Shown here in pieces: positions 8,461 to 8,668 of a DNA stretch of 8,668 nt (position 1 is its first letter; each line of letters opens with the position of its first letter). The notes beneath the pieces were generated by a model. The model was given only the letters and a program-made list of their open reading frames with translations, was not told the origin of the DNA and did not search any database. Origin of the DNA: RAM1 sp943372585. GTDB lineage: Bacteria; Pseudomonadota; Gammaproteobacteria; Burkholderiales; Burkholderiaceae_C. Both the position numbers and the translations under genes were made by a program. The stretch lies in contig CALRZF020000154.1 of assembly GCA_943372585.1 (NCBI GenBank), forward strand, positions 1-8,668. The letters are read 5' to 3'.

Positions 8461-8461
8461 G

Positions 8462-8668
8462 CTACGCGGGCAGCAGCACGCTGACTTCCAGCCCGCCGCC
8501 CTGCCCCGCATTGCGCACGCTGAAGTTGCCGCCATGCGCCTGCGCGATCAGCTTGCACAGGTACAGGCCCAGGCCTACGCCGCCCGTAGCACGCTCGCGC
8601 GAGCTGTCGGGTCGGTAGAACGGCTCGGCCAGGTGGGGCAGTGCATCTTCTGGCACGCCGGGGCCGTG
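8462..8668 (-). CDS. Sensor histidine kinase, C-terminal ATPase end (truncated by window edge)
   Basis: The reverse strand reads open from the window edge to a TAG at 8462-8464, giving the last 68 residues of a histidine kinase. HGPGVPEDALPHLAEPFYRP holds the G1 box (the preceding Asp lies outside the window) and the F box (EPFYRPDSS). ATGGVGLGLYLCKLIAQAHGG holds the glycine-rich G2 box, and the protein ends in EVSVLLPA, the normal finish of a HATPase_c domain. This is the membrane-kinase type that usually phosphorylates an OmpR-family response regulator. The phosphoacceptor His, sensor domain and regulator gene lie beyond the window. The internal GTG at 8654-8656 is only a codon, not a start. 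Confidence 0.9.
   Translation of the reverse strand, partial: HGPGVPEDALPHLAEPFYRPDSSRERATGGVGLGLYLCKLIAQAHGGNFSVRNAGQGGGLEVSVLLPA

Overview
The window looks like chromosome of a GC-rich betaproteobacterium, most likely Burkholderiales, family Comamonadaceae (Acidovorax/Hydrogenophaga-like). This rests on the high GC of the coding DNA, the dnaG-rpoD pair, the long Ala/Lys/Pro-rich N-terminus of the primary sigma factor, and the general style of the proteins. The genus is an inference from memory of these families and was not searched.

Layout: (1) 1-348, minus: N-terminal part of an AMP-forming acyl-CoA synthetase cut by the window edge. (2) 448-2313 and 2577-4856, plus: dnaG (primase) and rpoD (sigma-70), the core of the macromolecular-synthesis operon. 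rpsU is not upstream; the synthetase diverges there instead. A near-consensus -10 box just after the dnaG stop and a leader of about 240 nt suggest rpoD also has its own promoter. A strong hairpin at 4873-4899, with T tracts usable in both directions, ends rpoD and the convergent gene after it. (3) 4923-5801, minus: exported alpha/beta hydrolase. Divergent from it, 5854-6762, plus: EamA/DMT-family membrane transporter. (4) 6777-7475, minus: a GIY-YIG nuclease domain joined to a C-terminal RAMA-like domain, in DNA clearly poorer in GC than its neighbours. This is the most accessory-looking gene here. (5) 7647-8024, plus: small two-helix membrane protein of unknown function. (6) 8038-8394, minus: SnoaL/NTF2-like protein, downstream of (7) 8462-8668, minus: the C-terminal end of a sensor histidine kinase cut by the window edge.

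DnaG and RpoD are essential housekeeping proteins for replication priming and general transcription. The remaining genes are independent single units, mostly arranged divergently or convergently. I see no rRNA, tRNA, CRISPR array, transposase, integrase or phage gene. No multi-gene novel system is evident. The best leads are the lone GIY-YIG/RAMA nuclease, the hairpin over the dnaG ribosome-binding region, the AT-hook-like motifs in the sigma factor tail, and an 11-bp-period direct repeat between the kinase and the NTF2-like gene.
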